Positions 1 to 11,759 of a DNA stretch of 64,000 bases are shown one piece after another (the stretch's first letter is position 1; the number at the start of each line of letters is the position of its first letter). Both the position numbers and the translations under genes were made by a program. Origin of the DNA: Primula veris. Taxonomy: Eukaryota; Streptophyta; Magnoliopsida; Ericales; Primulaceae. The DNA is taken from NCBI GenBank assembly GCA_963682055.1, contig OY821746.1, forward strand, positions 24,556,481 through 24,620,480, written 5' to 3'. The notes below the pieces were generated by a model. The model ran no database searches, was not told the DNA's origin, and worked only from the letters and a program-made list of their open reading frames with translations.

Positions 1-1
1 C

Positions 2-2660
2 ATCGTTACGCCAACTTATGATCGACCTTTTCAAGCTCACTATTTAAATCGTTTGGCCCACACGATAAAGTTAATCCCACCTCCTTTGTTGTGGATAGTG
101 GTGGACGTTGGTGATCAGTCAGCAGAAACAGCTAAGATTTTGCGTGGAATTGGTGTTATGTATTGGCATCTGGTGTGCGATAAGAACATATCTGATGTGA
201 GGGATATGAGTGTGCACCAGAGGAATGTGGCTCTATCACACATTGAGACTCACAAACTTGATGGGATTGTTTTCTTTGCCGGTGACGATAGTATCTATTC
301 TACTGATATCTTTGAGCTAATGAGGGAAATCAGGTATGCCATATTTAACATAATCTTTTGCTTTCTATACTAATTTCATTACGCAAAGCTTCTGTTTGGT
401 TTGCATTTGTTTCATTAGTTGCCCTCATTTCAGTATCGTCCTTAATTTGTTTTACAAAATACTGAGTTTAATTTTCTTCAAGATGGTGAGGCCGTGGTTG
501 CTTATGAAAGTACTTGTTTGTAACTATTTTGGGAATATTGTAAACCTTTGTGTTATAGATATGCCCAAAAGTAAGTCAAAGAATATCCTCGTGCATCTTG
601 TTTGGAAGATGAAAGAGGTCAATCGTCACATGTATAAAATGCATTTCTTTTCAATAAAGTGTGAATCAAGTGGAAAGGCCAATTCCCTTGAAGGATTTAA
701 AACTGGGGCTTCTGTATATCTTCCTTGACTACATTTGAAGCAGAGGATTTAAGGATTTCAACAATTTTCAACAATTTTGGGAATGTAGTGTGGAAAGCAT
801 TTACACTGTATAGAAGGTGTTTATACTTTCGTAGTGGGTACAGAGTATAATTTCTTACAAGAACCAAAGGGAACTAATGATATTGCCTGGTAAAATTAGT
901 CGAAGTGCTATGTCCTTTTCTTTTTGAAATGATAAAGTGGTCCAGACACCCCATTATCGCAAAAAAAGAAGAAGAGGAATGATTAAAATGAAGAACTTTC
1001 CCAACAATCCATAGATATTGTAGAGTAAAATACAGACTCCCTGTCACTTATATACTCAACACCAGTTTTACTCATGCTTCAAATGTTGCTTTCAAGGACT
1101 TTTGTGATAATTTTCAAATATTTATCACAAATGTCCATGGCGGCACATTTAAAGTGCGAATGGACCCGTCAGTTATTGATTGTTCAAGCTGAATAAATTA
1201 CAAAAAGATGCGTAGTTATAAATTGTACTCCACAAATGTCAATAACAGTTGTTACTTTGAACAATCACTGTCAATACTTCAAACATATGGCGTTTGGTGA
1301 CCAGATTTGGAAGTGTAAAGACAGTATTCGTTCATTAACTTTACGCGAAAGCATACAGGTGTGAAACTGATTGCTACACAAAGCCTAACTGCTACTAGCT
1401 AAACACTGTCCCTTATTATGTACAAAAATAACTAAACTTCTAATATCCACCTTTTATCCATTACTCACGAAGAAAATCATAATCAAAGAAATACGCGAGA
1501 TACCATTATGCTCAACACCATTGTATTGCTCTATGTCAAAGACTGTTTCTTACAAATTTGTCTACCTGTTTCCGTTAGTAAACTGTTAGTATTTTCCATT
1601 AGATACAATGTTTCCAATCTGTTAATTTTTCCACCTCAATACCTGCAGACGTTTTGGAACATGGGTGGTGGCAGACCTAGCGGATAGCAGTGGTACAGCA
1701 ATTTTGGAGGGTCCTGTATGTAATGGCACACAAGTTATCGGGTGGCACATAAATGGAGCAGCTAGACAATCTCGAAGATTTCATGCTGGATTGTCAGGAT
1801 TTGCCTTTAATAGCACTATGCTTTGGGATCAAAACAGATGGCACCGACCTAGTCTAGAAGCTATTAGGCAACTAGATATAGTCGGTTCAAATCAAGTAAG
1901 TTTCTCTCTCCTTTATTTTTACCCTCACGTTGTAACCGTCTTAGTAAATCGGTATCATAAGAGCCCCTATCTGTAGTAACCCCAATTGCAAATCAAGGGT
2001 AATACAGAACAAGTCTATAATTGGAATCGAAACGGATAATGAAACCAAATAAAAGGATTTAAACGTAGTATTACAACTTGTTCAAAACGAAATACAAGAA
2101 GCTCATTTGAGATGGCAAATCTCCAAAAAAATTCTCTTCGAGAAAGTTATGACAACATAATTTTTCTTTGCCCTACATATTACTGCAAACTTATATATAA
2201 ACATAAATATAAAACCATAAACTGCTAATCTACATTAAGTGGGAAAGAACATTTCGAAATTATACTATAACCGCCTAAACTATTAAACTCTTCCCGCCAA
2301 TACGCCTAAAACTTCTTTTTTTGATATATAATACGCCTAAAACTGCATAACTATTTTCGTAACTGCTCCAGCTCTCAAATATAGGGTCTGTTATACTATC
2401 ATTACGAGAACTTCAACTTGAAGGGTCTTTAGTTTCTTTGCTTCAGATGTTTAATACGACATTGTTTGTTGATGCTACAGGTGAGTACATTTATCGAAAA
2501 TTTTGTCGAGGACGAGAGCCAAATGGAATGCTTGCCCATTGACTTCTTGAAAATCATGGTTTGGCATCTTCACGTTGAATCTGTGTTCTCATATCCTCCT
2601 GAATGGTTAATAAAGAACAAAAACCTTGATGTCACGGTTCAACTCTCAAGAGAGAATTGA
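2..2660 (+). CDS. GT43 family glycosyltransferase, IRX9/IRX9H-like (3' part, three exons)
   Basis: Golgi type II glycosyltransferase of family GT43, which in plants acts in elongation of the xylan backbone. Exons read as 2-333, 1649-1895 and 2481-2660 (stop). Joins are GT-AG and keep frame: phase 2 at the first intron (AG+A gives Arg in EIRRFGTW), phase 0 at the second. The peptide starts inside the GT43 domain ([18 protein letters not shown]) and contains [44 protein letters not shown] and a C-terminal [11 protein letters not shown]...WHLHVE block, all typical of the IRX9H-like clade. The 5' part lies outside the window. Odd: the acidic metal-binding stretch normally ADDDN reads AGDDS (codons near 281-295). 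Intron 1 is 1.3 kb and shows no other gene. Subfamily from remembered family patterns; family assignment is firm. Confidence 0.9.
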
Positions 2661-2813
2661 TGTGATGAGAATTTATGAGCAACAATGTGGCTGACTTCAT
2701 TTGATATTCCTTCCATGCTTCTTCTGTTCTGCAATTGCGAAAAATGTAATTTAGATACGGACAACCTAAAGGTTAAGAGGACAGACCAATTTGTTTTTAG
2801 GGTTGTACAATAC

Positions 2814-2871
2814 AAAAAAGTTGTCTGCTTTTTTTTTTTTTTTTGAAAAAAAAAAAAAAAGTTGTCTGCTT
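2814..2871. repeat. T16-G-A15 snap-back flanked by a short direct repeat
   Basis: A run of T (2829-2844) followed by G and a run of A (2846-2860) is flanked on both sides by AAAAAAGTTGTCTGCTT. It lies about 150 bp after the GT43 stop codon, probably in the 3' UTR. It may be a target duplication around a tiny insertion or replication slippage. Confidence 0.6.
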
Positions 2872-2983
2872 AAAGTTTTTGTATATGACATTACAAACCT
2901 TTAATTATTTCATATAGGCTAAGTAGATTATTTCCTTTAGCAATTCATATTCCTTATTATTTGAGAAGTTACTTCTGCGTTGT

Positions 2984-2988
2984 CATGT
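2984..2988. repeat. Target-site duplication CATGT of copia element 1 (left)
   Basis: CATGT directly abuts the left LTR and is repeated at 14729-14733 directly after the right LTR. This fixes both ends of the insertion; the empty site would read ...TTGTCATGTCATTC... Confidence 0.9.
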
Positions 2989-4145
2989 TGAAATTCCTAT
3001 CCGCTGTTCTAGTTGCAGTTTTGCAGTTAGGTTCTAAGTGAGGTTGCAACTACAGTTAGAACACAGTGTATAAATGGACAGAACTGTAAAAAGTTAAATG
3101 TACGTAAATGAAATCACACGCACATTTAACAACGGAGTTCACCTAACTAGGCTACGTCTCCGGGGCACTTACCCAAATTATGATATTATAAAAAGCTTAC
3201 AATATAGGACTCAAGTCTTAACGAAAAACACTTAGACTCCCTCTAGGTTTTTCTGCCTATCTCTATATTGCTCCTACTCTATAACTATCACTTATAAATC
3301 AATGGCATCCCACCATTCTTTTCTTTGTAAAGCTCACGTGTATTCTCTCTAGAAAATAAGTTTTTTATAATTTAGAACACCCACATTTACAAGCTAAGTT
3401 ATCAACTATATAGGCAAGTAAAAACAATCTTCAATCTTCAATATCTTTTGATTGCTTTTTGACTTTGTTGATTGGCTTCAATCTTCCCATGCATTGCGTG
3501 ATACTTCAGCATTGATTGACTCCAATCATCATTGGTTGATACCTGTTTAATAACCAGCTTGATTGTAGGAGTTAGCATTGTTCTATAGTTAGGAATCATA
3601 TAAAAAGATCATATCTTGAAAAGATATCTTTTAGGTATTCATATAAAACATTAACTCCTGATTTTATTCAATCTTTAAACATATCATACTTAATGATAAG
3701 GAACAAAAGATTGACACAAGTGATAAGGATTAGTATAAGAATAGAGATTATAAATTTAAAGGAAACATAACTAATCTCTTTATACCTTTTAGGAAATCTT
3801 TCCTTACCACTTTGATATTCTCACTTAAACGCATATTAAACTTTTAGAATCATATGAGAATATATCCTGCATGCTGTAGAGTCAATTAACAATCAATAAA
3901 TAACAGCTATGCAGATACACAGAACTAGACAGAATACTGCTGAGTAGCAGGTTGGAACTGTGGTTGCAACTGAGGTTGCAACTAGTACTTGAAACCTGTT
4001 ACTACTGACTTAGTAGGTTGCAACTGAGGTTGCAACTGGTACTTGGAACCTGTCACTATTGACTTAGTAGGTTGCAACTGAGTTTGCAACTGATACTTGA
4101 AACCTGTCATTTCTGTCTTAGTTCTTAACAACAGTTAGGATTTAT
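2989..4145 (-). repeat. 3' LTR of copia element 1, lacking the first 57 bp of U3
   Basis: Starts TGAAATTCC on the plus strand (minus-strand end ...CA) and matches 13515-14671 base for base apart from about four substitutions. Homology stops abruptly after GTTAGGATTTA at 4145. The part equivalent to 14672-14728, including the terminal TGTTAGGACC, is absent. The U3 portion holds a tandem of GTTGCAAC-containing units at about 3955-4100. Confidence 0.9.
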
Positions 4146-6862
4146 AAAGGCATTTATCCCAATATTTCGAAAAATTTGCCAGTTTGTTATAAGCAAATTG
4201 TTTATTTAAGAAATGCTTGTACCAAATTCAATTCCTTGTGTTAATAACAAAAAAAATCGTCAAAATTTCAGCTCCGAAAAGTACGCATAGACGAATCATT
4301 AACTTGCGTGCCTGTTAAATATACATACTACATACATGTGTATACAAAATATGATATATATATATATAACGTATAATGGAGTATATATATATATATATGT
4401 GTATGTATATATTTAGAGAGAGAGGATATACTCATAAAACCTTCTTCATGGCGCCGGGCAAGGAGGCAATGAATAAATTCTGATCGAAGAAGATCCGCCA
4501 TTTTCGATTAATTTACAGAAATTTCATTTTTATTTTAGTTATTTTTTGTCAAGTTTGAGCTCTCACAGTCACAGTTTGTGTTTTATATAAGGGGTTAGAA
4601 ATTTATTGAGGATTTATATTTAATCAGGGTTGGCATCAACTCTTTTATTTTATTTTTAATCTTTTCTAGTTTTTATTTTTATTTTAAAAAGTAAACTAGG
4701 TTCGTTTTGGTATAACTGTTTATTTTTATTTTTATTTTATTTTATTTTTTTAAATACAACTATAAAACCTAAAAGCAAAACAATTAAATTTTTTTAAGAT
4801 TTTGATATCTTTTTCGTCACAATTTTAATAATTTAAATGAATATTGATTCAATTAAAATTTTAAATGAAAGATTAATTGATCGTTTAAATATGATATTTT
4901 GAAATTTTATCAAAAAAAATGTCTTATGAGTTATTTTAATTGAAAAAACAAAAGGTTTACTAATGCCAAAAATTAAAATGTTGAAAGTTAATTTTTTTAA
5001 TTTTTTACCAAACATTCATGTGTAATTTTGGAAAACTAATTTTTTTTCTACTGATCTGTGATAACAGTTTTTTTTATTGAAAAATGTGATACTAAACGGA
5101 CCATTATCCGTATAGTAGTTGGCCTCTGTTTTTTGATTTATTTGAAGTCAACTCCCTTCTATTTCATATTCAATCATTTGGATACATGAACTTCTAGTTA
5201 ATTTCTTTTTTGCTAATTTTCTCATGAAAAGGCAAATTACGAAAATGAACTAGCACCAACGTTTTATTATTATCTACTATAAATAGTGGTACCCCTTATA
5301 AATTAAATTCAGTCAACTTCTAATCGGTATGTAATTGACGTTTCGATAGAGATTTAGATAACGATTTAGATAAATTATTGCATTTAGGGAATTCACAACA
5401 AACTACAGTGGCCTTTCAAGTAAATTAGGGATTTCAAATAAGCTTGCGTGACTCCACAAAACAATAAATACGTAACACTTACTTCACCATCTTATTTACT
5501 TAAACAAAACCAGGGCCCTGTAAGTTCGGTCCCGATCCGTAAACACTTAACCCGTATCCGGACCCGACTACTTTTGAAAGTAAAAAAAAATTCCGACCCC
5601 GACCCGACAAAAGTCGGGACCCGACTTTTTCGGAATCCCGTAGAGTCGGGATAGTTTTATCCTGAATCTCCCGACATATTTTTTTATTTTACGATTACGT
5701 CATTTTTTATTAACAATTTTTATTTGATAAGTCTAAAAATGTTATTAATACGAAAAATAATATTAGTTTAAAAATAACATTCCTAATTAACTAGAAGTAC
5801 GTATGTTATAACTTATTTAAGGGTTAACCAAGTGACTTCTTACTTAACAATTTAGATTTTTGTAGCAAAATTTTGTATGCACATTATGAAGTACATATGT
5901 GTGAGTATACAATTCAAAAGGATGAAAAATGCGGTTTTTGCTTCATAGTTTGGGTTTGAAACATTAACCAATTGGTATGCATACCAACAGATATGCACAA
6001 TCTGAAGTGCACACCAACTAGTATACAACTTTTGAAGGTTATACCTGTAAATATGCAGTTCAACAGTATAATAAACTACTTTTAAAAAAAATTGGTATGT
6101 ATTTTAACGATAATGGTCGTGCAAACTGTGAAGTGTTTACATGTGTATATATGGAGTTTTAATAAAATGCTATTCACTTCAGAGATGGAAAGGAAAGCTT
6201 AAAAAAATGTTTTGGTGTCATATTACCGCTTCAAAGAACGAGAAAACATTTTTTGCTTCACAAACCCATAAATAAAGATAAATAGTTGAATCTGAAACTG
6301 TAAAATTCGGAAGTTAGCTACAAATATTTTTGACGAATAACATGGGTTAAACTGAGAGAGTGAGAGAGAGAAAGAGCGGGGAAAGGATGAATAATACTTT
6401 CTGGGACAGTTTGTTCTTGGAAGAAATACAGAAAGAGGTAACCGTCCCATATGCATTTGGTTTGAACTCGTCGAAAATGCTTATTGTAATTATGGATTTT
6501 GACGAGGGTTTTTAAGGAAAGCGATCCAAAACTATAATGACCGTTTTCTTCCTGGACTTATTATAATAGTATAGATAACCAAATATATTTTTGTTTTTTC
6601 CTTAGCATTACCAAGGCAGTACTCGTTTCATATTCGAATGGGGACATAATTTTCCTAGGGTAGTTCGGTAATCGTTGCATGTTATGATGCAATCTTTACC
6701 AGATCAGTTTAACGTTAGCCTTAGAACAAATTGTCGCTATATTGACAGAACAAAGAAGGAAAAGCTTGTATTTGTCTTCTATGTAACTATTTCAGGGAGT
6801 GGTATATATGGCCGGCTACTAATATCTAATTATATAAAGCTTAACCAAGATACATTTCACCA
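4146..6862. other. AT-rich unexplained DNA inside copia element 1, between its third ORF and its 3' LTR
   Basis: This 2.7 kb does not continue the LTR and carries no convincing gene. It holds a TA-rich microsatellite (about 4345-4400), a GC-rich stretch of CCGAC/GTCGGG words (about 5510-5660) like the low-complexity ends of some hAT-like elements, and a Helitron-type 5' terminus at 6575. It replaces the end of the third ORF, the polypurine tract and the U3 tip, so it is probably a later insertion with deletion, or several. Confidence 0.6.
6480..6575 (-). mobile_element. Helitron 5' terminus (partial element)
   Basis: Read on the minus strand from 6575 the sequence is TCTATACTATTATAATAAG, the characteristic start of many plant Helitrons, preceded by A as expected for insertion between A and T. 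I could not find a matching 3' hairpin plus CTAGT terminus to its left, so the extent is unknown; only the terminal part is marked. Confidence 0.5.
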
Positions 6863-7508
6863 TCAGTACCTTGAAATGGAGCTAAACATTTCTTCTATTT
6901 TGATGGAATTCCCATCAAATCTATTATTCTTTCCAGTTAAAACCAAGGCAATGACCTCAAAGTCATAATCAGCATCTTCAACAGCAGGATTGGGTGTATT
7001 TAGGAAATTATTAATAAGTTGTGGAGTAAAATCCAAACTAAGACCTCTTAGAAAAACTCTCCCATAAGCAGAGTTTCCCTCATCAAATACAATGCTACTG
7101 AGATTAGCATAGAATTCTTTAACTACAGAAGGAAGAAAAGATTCAGCAAAAGTAATTGTTTTTCCTAAACCAACAGCATGCAACAGCTTTTCAACATACA
7201 CCTGTATGTGTGGATAACTAACCAAATTGAGCCTCCTTTCACAGTGAATTTCTTTACTAGAAAAAGCTCTAAATCTCCTATAAGTTCTTCTACTCCAGAA
7301 CTTGGGATCAACTGCATTGAATTTTTGATCATACTCAAACTTAGCAACAAAAGGAGCATTAGTAGTATCCCTCCTAGGACGCTTTTTAGTTCTACGTGTC
7401 TTAGGAGAAGAAGACTCACTTACAGGCCTTAGACCTATGGCTTGTTGAAGATTTGTTAGCAAAATCTCTAAGAGTGCAATCATCATCAGAATTGGGGTTA
7501 TTAGACAT
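6863..7508 (-). pseudogene. Third ORF of copia element 1: putative plant transposon protein domain, frameshifted and truncated
   Basis: Same strand as gag-pol and downstream of it. A natural start is the ATG at 7508-7506 (MSNNPNSDDD...), immediately preceded by the palindrome GTTGCAAC. That frame ends near 7412, while an overlapping frame carries on from about 7440 (KTRRTKKRPRR, then FVAKFEYDQKF, VVKEFYANL, VFLRGLSLDF, INNFLNTPNP). This pattern matches the 'putative plant transposon protein' domain often found in retroelement extra ORFs. It stops at 6863, probably short of the usual length, where homology to the element appears to break. A basic, nuclear-localisation-like cluster lies near its start. 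Function unknown. Env-like ORFs occur at this place in related elements, but I see no transmembrane segment. Confidence 0.6.
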
Positions 7509-7516
7509 GGTTGCAA

Positions 7517-8520
7517 CAGGGAGGTTGGAACCGTACTTAAAACCTAGCAGTGGGCTTTACAGAGAGTAGGGTTTTACAGTTTAGAGAGAGAGAGAGAGTA
7601 ATTTTGTAATGTGTAATTGAGTTTGGAGATAAAAAGAATTTTGTATATATAGCAATAAAGGCCATATCCTTTTGTAATTTGAAAGAGATACATGCAAATC
7701 AATTTTGAAACAGATTTAGCCAAAAAATAAGGAAAGTTCTTATCAACAAAAATTTGAAAAAGAATAAACAGCTTAAATCACGAAGGAAACAGTTGGTATA
7801 AAGATAAACCCAGCAATTAATACAGATAAACATTCTTTTTTAAACAGATTTATCAAAATTTGAAAAATCAAGAGTTGAAGCTTTGAAGGAAATTTGACAT
7901 GATTGAAGATAAAGATAGAATAAGACAGATATTTAAGCTTTTGAAAAACGAAAATCTAGCAATTTACCCAAGAAAATATGTTTATCATAGAATAACTTTA
8001 ATAAAGATTAAATTTTAGGAGCTTAAAATGAGCAAGTCCGTTTTTATCTCTACACAAAAACTAGTTTGATGACCTCAGCAAGAAAAGAGTATAAGTGATG
8101 TCAAAAATAACAAGACTTTGTCTTGATAGTTGTAAAATAGACTGAGGTTTCAACTGGTGTTGTAACTGAGCTTGCAACCAGTATTTTTAACACGAGGTTT
8201 CAACTGAAGTTGTAACTGAACTTCTAACCAGTTATTGAGAGAATGAAGTTTCAACCGAGGTTGCAACTGAGCTTGCAACCACAAACAAAATTTGCACTTT
8301 GTGCTTGCAACTCTATTACCAGAGAGGTTTTTCAAGGACAAGTTACCTCACATCTGTTTTTGAGACACCAAAAAGCGGCTTTTTCAAAACAAAAACATCA
8401 TAGCTCAATTAAGACTTAACCTTAGAAATAAAAATTATTGAAGGTATTCAATATAGACATATTTAGCAAGAATATTCAATTAGATTGATAATGACATACT
8501 CTTATGTCACTTCTTAATGA
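7517..8520. other. Non-coding spacer of copia element 1 with a GTTGCAAC-type repeat cluster
   Basis: Between pol and the third ORF. About 8135-8285 has three imperfect 50-60 bp units of the type GAGGTTTCAACTGGTGTTGTAACTGAGCTTGCAACCAG, relatives of the tandem in the LTRs. The rest is AT-rich with no ORF I would call. Confidence 0.7.
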
Positions 8521-11500
8521 TTAAAACTTGTTTGTATCAAGGGGTTTTGTGAAAATATCTGCTAATTGTCTTTCAGTTGAAACATGTTCTAAAATTAAGC
8601 TCTTTTCTTCAACTAGTTCTCTTATAAAATGATGTCTTAGATCAATATGTTTGGTCCTGGAATGTTGAACTGGATTTTTAGCTAAATCTATAGCACTTTT
8701 GTTATCACAAAACAGAGTTAAAACTTCTTGTTTAACATTATAATCAGTTAACATCTGTTTCATCCAGATTAATTGAGTGCATCCACTTCCAGCTGCAACA
8801 TATTCTGCTTCAGCAGTAGACAAAGATATGCAATTTTGCTTTTTACTGAACCAAGAAACAAGGTTGTTTCCAAAATAAAAACACCCACCAGAAGTACTCT
8901 TTCTATCATCTATGTTTCCTGCCCAATCTGCATCACAATAGCCACTTAGAAAATGGTTTGTATCTTTAGAATACCATAGGCCTAGATGAGGTGTTCCTTT
9001 TACATACCTTAGAATTCTTTTGACAGCTAGAAGATGAGGTTCTAAAGGATTTGCTTGATATCTGGCACAAACTCCTACACTTAAGCAAAGGTCTGGTCTA
9101 TTAGTAGTTAAATACAGCAAACTTCCAATCATGGATCTATAAAGACTGGGACAAACACTTTTTCATTTATCATTTTTAGACAGTTTAAGGGTAGTACTCA
9201 TAGGAGTTCTCTTTTCTTTACTCTCACTTAGACCAAACTTCTTAACAAGATTGACTGCATACTTACTCTGACATAGAAAAATCCCTTTCTCATTCTGTTT
9301 AACTTGCAATCCTAGAAAGTAATTCAATTCACCTCCACCACTCATTTCAAATTCATTTTTCATATCAGAAATGAATTCTTCTATCCTCATCAACATATAT
9401 TTGAGCAACTATTATATCCTTTGTAGTTTTCTTTGTAAACAGAGTTTTATCAACTCCCCCTCTTTTAAAACCTTTTTCAAGCAAAAACTTGGTTAATCTA
9501 TCATACCAAGCTCTAGGGGCTTGCTTAAGACCATACAAGGCCTTTTTCAGCAAATAAACATGTTCAGGAAAGTTAGGATCTTCAAATCCCTTAGGTTGAC
9601 AGACATAAACCTCTTCATTAATCACACCATTAAGAAAAGCACTCTTTATGTCAAGTTGAAATAGTTTAAAATCATACAGACATGCAAGAGATAGTAGCAT
9701 TCTAATGGATTCAATTCTAGCTACAGGAGCAAAGGTTTCATCAAAGTCAATTCCCTCAATTTGTGTATAACCCTGAGCTACCAACCTAGCTTTATTCCTG
9801 ATAATCACTCCATCCTCATCACTTTTATTTCTAAAAATCCATTTAGTCCCTATAACATTTTTATTAGAAGGTCTGGGTACTAAAGTCCATACATCATTTC
9901 TCTCAAATTGAGCCAATTCATCCTGCATAGCTAAAATCCATTCACTATCTTCTAGAGCTTCTTTTATATTCTTAGGTTCTAACTGAGAGATATAACAAGC
10001 AAAGTGAACAACATTATTTCTTTTACCTCTGGTTTTCATACCTGAAGTAACTTCTCCTATGACATTGTCAAGAGAATGATTTTTCTGAGTCCTTACATAG
10101 CGAGGCCTGCTAGTTGACTGAGCATGAGAACTTTCTTCTTCTTCTTCTTCAGATTCAGCAGCATTCTGGGTTTCAACTGCGGTTCCAACCTCAGTTCCAA
10201 CCTCAGTTGTAACCTCAGTTGCAACTGGACTTCCAACCACTCTGGGACTTCCAGTTTGTTGAGTTTCTTCTTTTTCTTTTTCTGTAGTCTCAGCCTGTTC
10301 ATCATCACCTGTAATCTCATCAACAGTTTTTAGGTCATCAAATAACACATTATAAGATTCCATAACACAGTTTGTTCTTTGATTGAAGACTCTAAATGCT
10401 CTACTATTCTGAGCATAACCAAGAAAAATCCATTTATCACTTTTAGAGTCAAATTTACCAAGATGCTCTCTATCTCTTAGAATGTAGCAAACACATCCAA
10501 AAACTTGAAAATACTTTACATTGGGTTTTCTACCTTTCCATATTTCATAAGCTGTCATGGAAGTACCTTTAGTAATATAAACTCTATTAACTATATGGCA
10601 GGCAGTATTAACAGCTTCAGCCCAAAATCTGTTGGCAAGTTTCTTAGAGTTAAGCATTACTCTAGCCATTTCCTGAATGGTTCTATTTTTCCTTTCAACT
10701 ATGCCATTTTGTTGTGGAGTCTTAGGAGCAGAGAACTCATGACTTATACCTAAGGAGTTGCAGAATTCTCTAAACTTGATGTTTTCAAATTCAGTTCCAT
10801 GATCACTTCTAATCCTAGCAATATTACCACTAGTGGAACCTTTTTCAAGTTGCAGTTTTAAGCATAGAGTTTTGAATAGTTCAAAAGTTTCAGACTTATC
10901 CTTTAAGAACACTACCCAAGAGTATCTAGAGAAGTCATCTACAACTACCAAAATGTACTTCTTACCACCTATACTAGCAGTTTGCATAGGACCCATCAAG
11001 TCAATGTGAAGAAGTTCTAAGACTCTCTTAGTGTAGATTTGACTAGTACTTTTGTGAATACTTTTGGTTTGTTTGCCTATAGCACAATCACCACAGACAC
11101 TTTGAGTTTTAGCACTAAGTTTAGGAATTCCTCTTATCAATTCCTTTTTGACAAGCTTATCTAAAGTTTTGTAATTCACATGCCCAAGCCTTTTATGCCA
11201 AATATCTACATTGTTAGTAATGGCTTGATTACACCTACTTTGAGGAAATTCTTTTTCAGCTTTTTCAAACACATAGCAGCTGTTGGTTGATCTAACTCCA
11301 GTCATGATTAAATCATTGTTAAGATTAGTAATTAGACACCTTTCTTTGTCAAATTTAACAGTCATTTCATTATCACAGAGTTGACTGATACTAATAAGAT
11401 TAGCTTTTAGACCATCTACAAGAAAAACATCCTCAATATTAGGCATTCCAGGTTTGTTTAAGGTACATTTACCAACAATTTTACCTGTATCTCCACCTCC

Positions 11501-11759
11501 AAACACAACAGTGTTACCTGTAAGAATGGTGACATTTTTTAGGAGACTTGCAGTACCTGTCATATGCTTAGAGTATCCACTGTCAAAATACCAATCATTA
11601 GAAGTAACAGCATTCAAGGAGTTAATAACAGCTTTGTTGTTAGCAATTAAAGTTGCTTTTTCTTTAACTTTCCAGACCCATTTCAAATTTTTATTGACAG
11701 AAGCCAACCAGGTTTTCTGGGAAATATACTTTATGTTTCTTTTTAGATAACACTGGATT
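8521..11759 (-). pseudogene. pol of copia element 1 (protease, integrase, RT, RNase H), disrupted
   Basis: Reads from about 11759 to the stop at 8521. Visible in order: protease-type DSGYSKHMTG, the pre-integrase zinc-binding WHKRLGHVNYKTL...C..C, integrase core (DLMGP, DDFSRYSW, SDHGTEFEN, NGIVERKNRT), a low-complexity acidic linker (TEVGTEVGT, EEEEEESS), RT (TKWIFRNK, LVAQGYTQ, LDIKSAFLNG, LYGLKQAPRAWY) and RNase H (CDADWAG, STAEAEYVA, CDNKSAIDLAKN, RTKHIDLRHHF, FTKPLD). Lesions: the catalytic YVDD reads YVDE and is followed by a frameshift and apparent small deletion at about 9365-9400; a TGA interrupts the frame near 9163. The element cannot make its own RT from this copy. Confidence 0.9.
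10165..10250 (-). repeat. In-frame GTTGCAAC-type tandem encoding the integrase-RT linker
   Basis: Repeats of the form CAACCTCAGTTCCAACCTCAG/GTAACCTCAGTTGCAAC lie inside the pol frame and encode a Val-Thr-Glu-rich string (EVTTEVGTEVGTAVE). They are the same motif family as the LTR tandem. Confidence 0.75.

Noticed and set aside
4340..4440. Possible promoter with TATA-like runs and an ATG at about 4449
   Set aside because: The TA stretch is a microsatellite and the ATG frame ends after about ten codons.
7178..7432. Plus-strand ORFs overlapping the third ORF and gag/pol of copia element 1
   Set aside because: They are antisense shadows of the minus-strand frames and have no protein character of their own.
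10093..10333. Lys/Leu-rich minus ORF and Phe/Ser-rich plus ORF
   Set aside because: Out-of-frame readings of the low-complexity Glu-rich and GTTGCAAC linker of pol.
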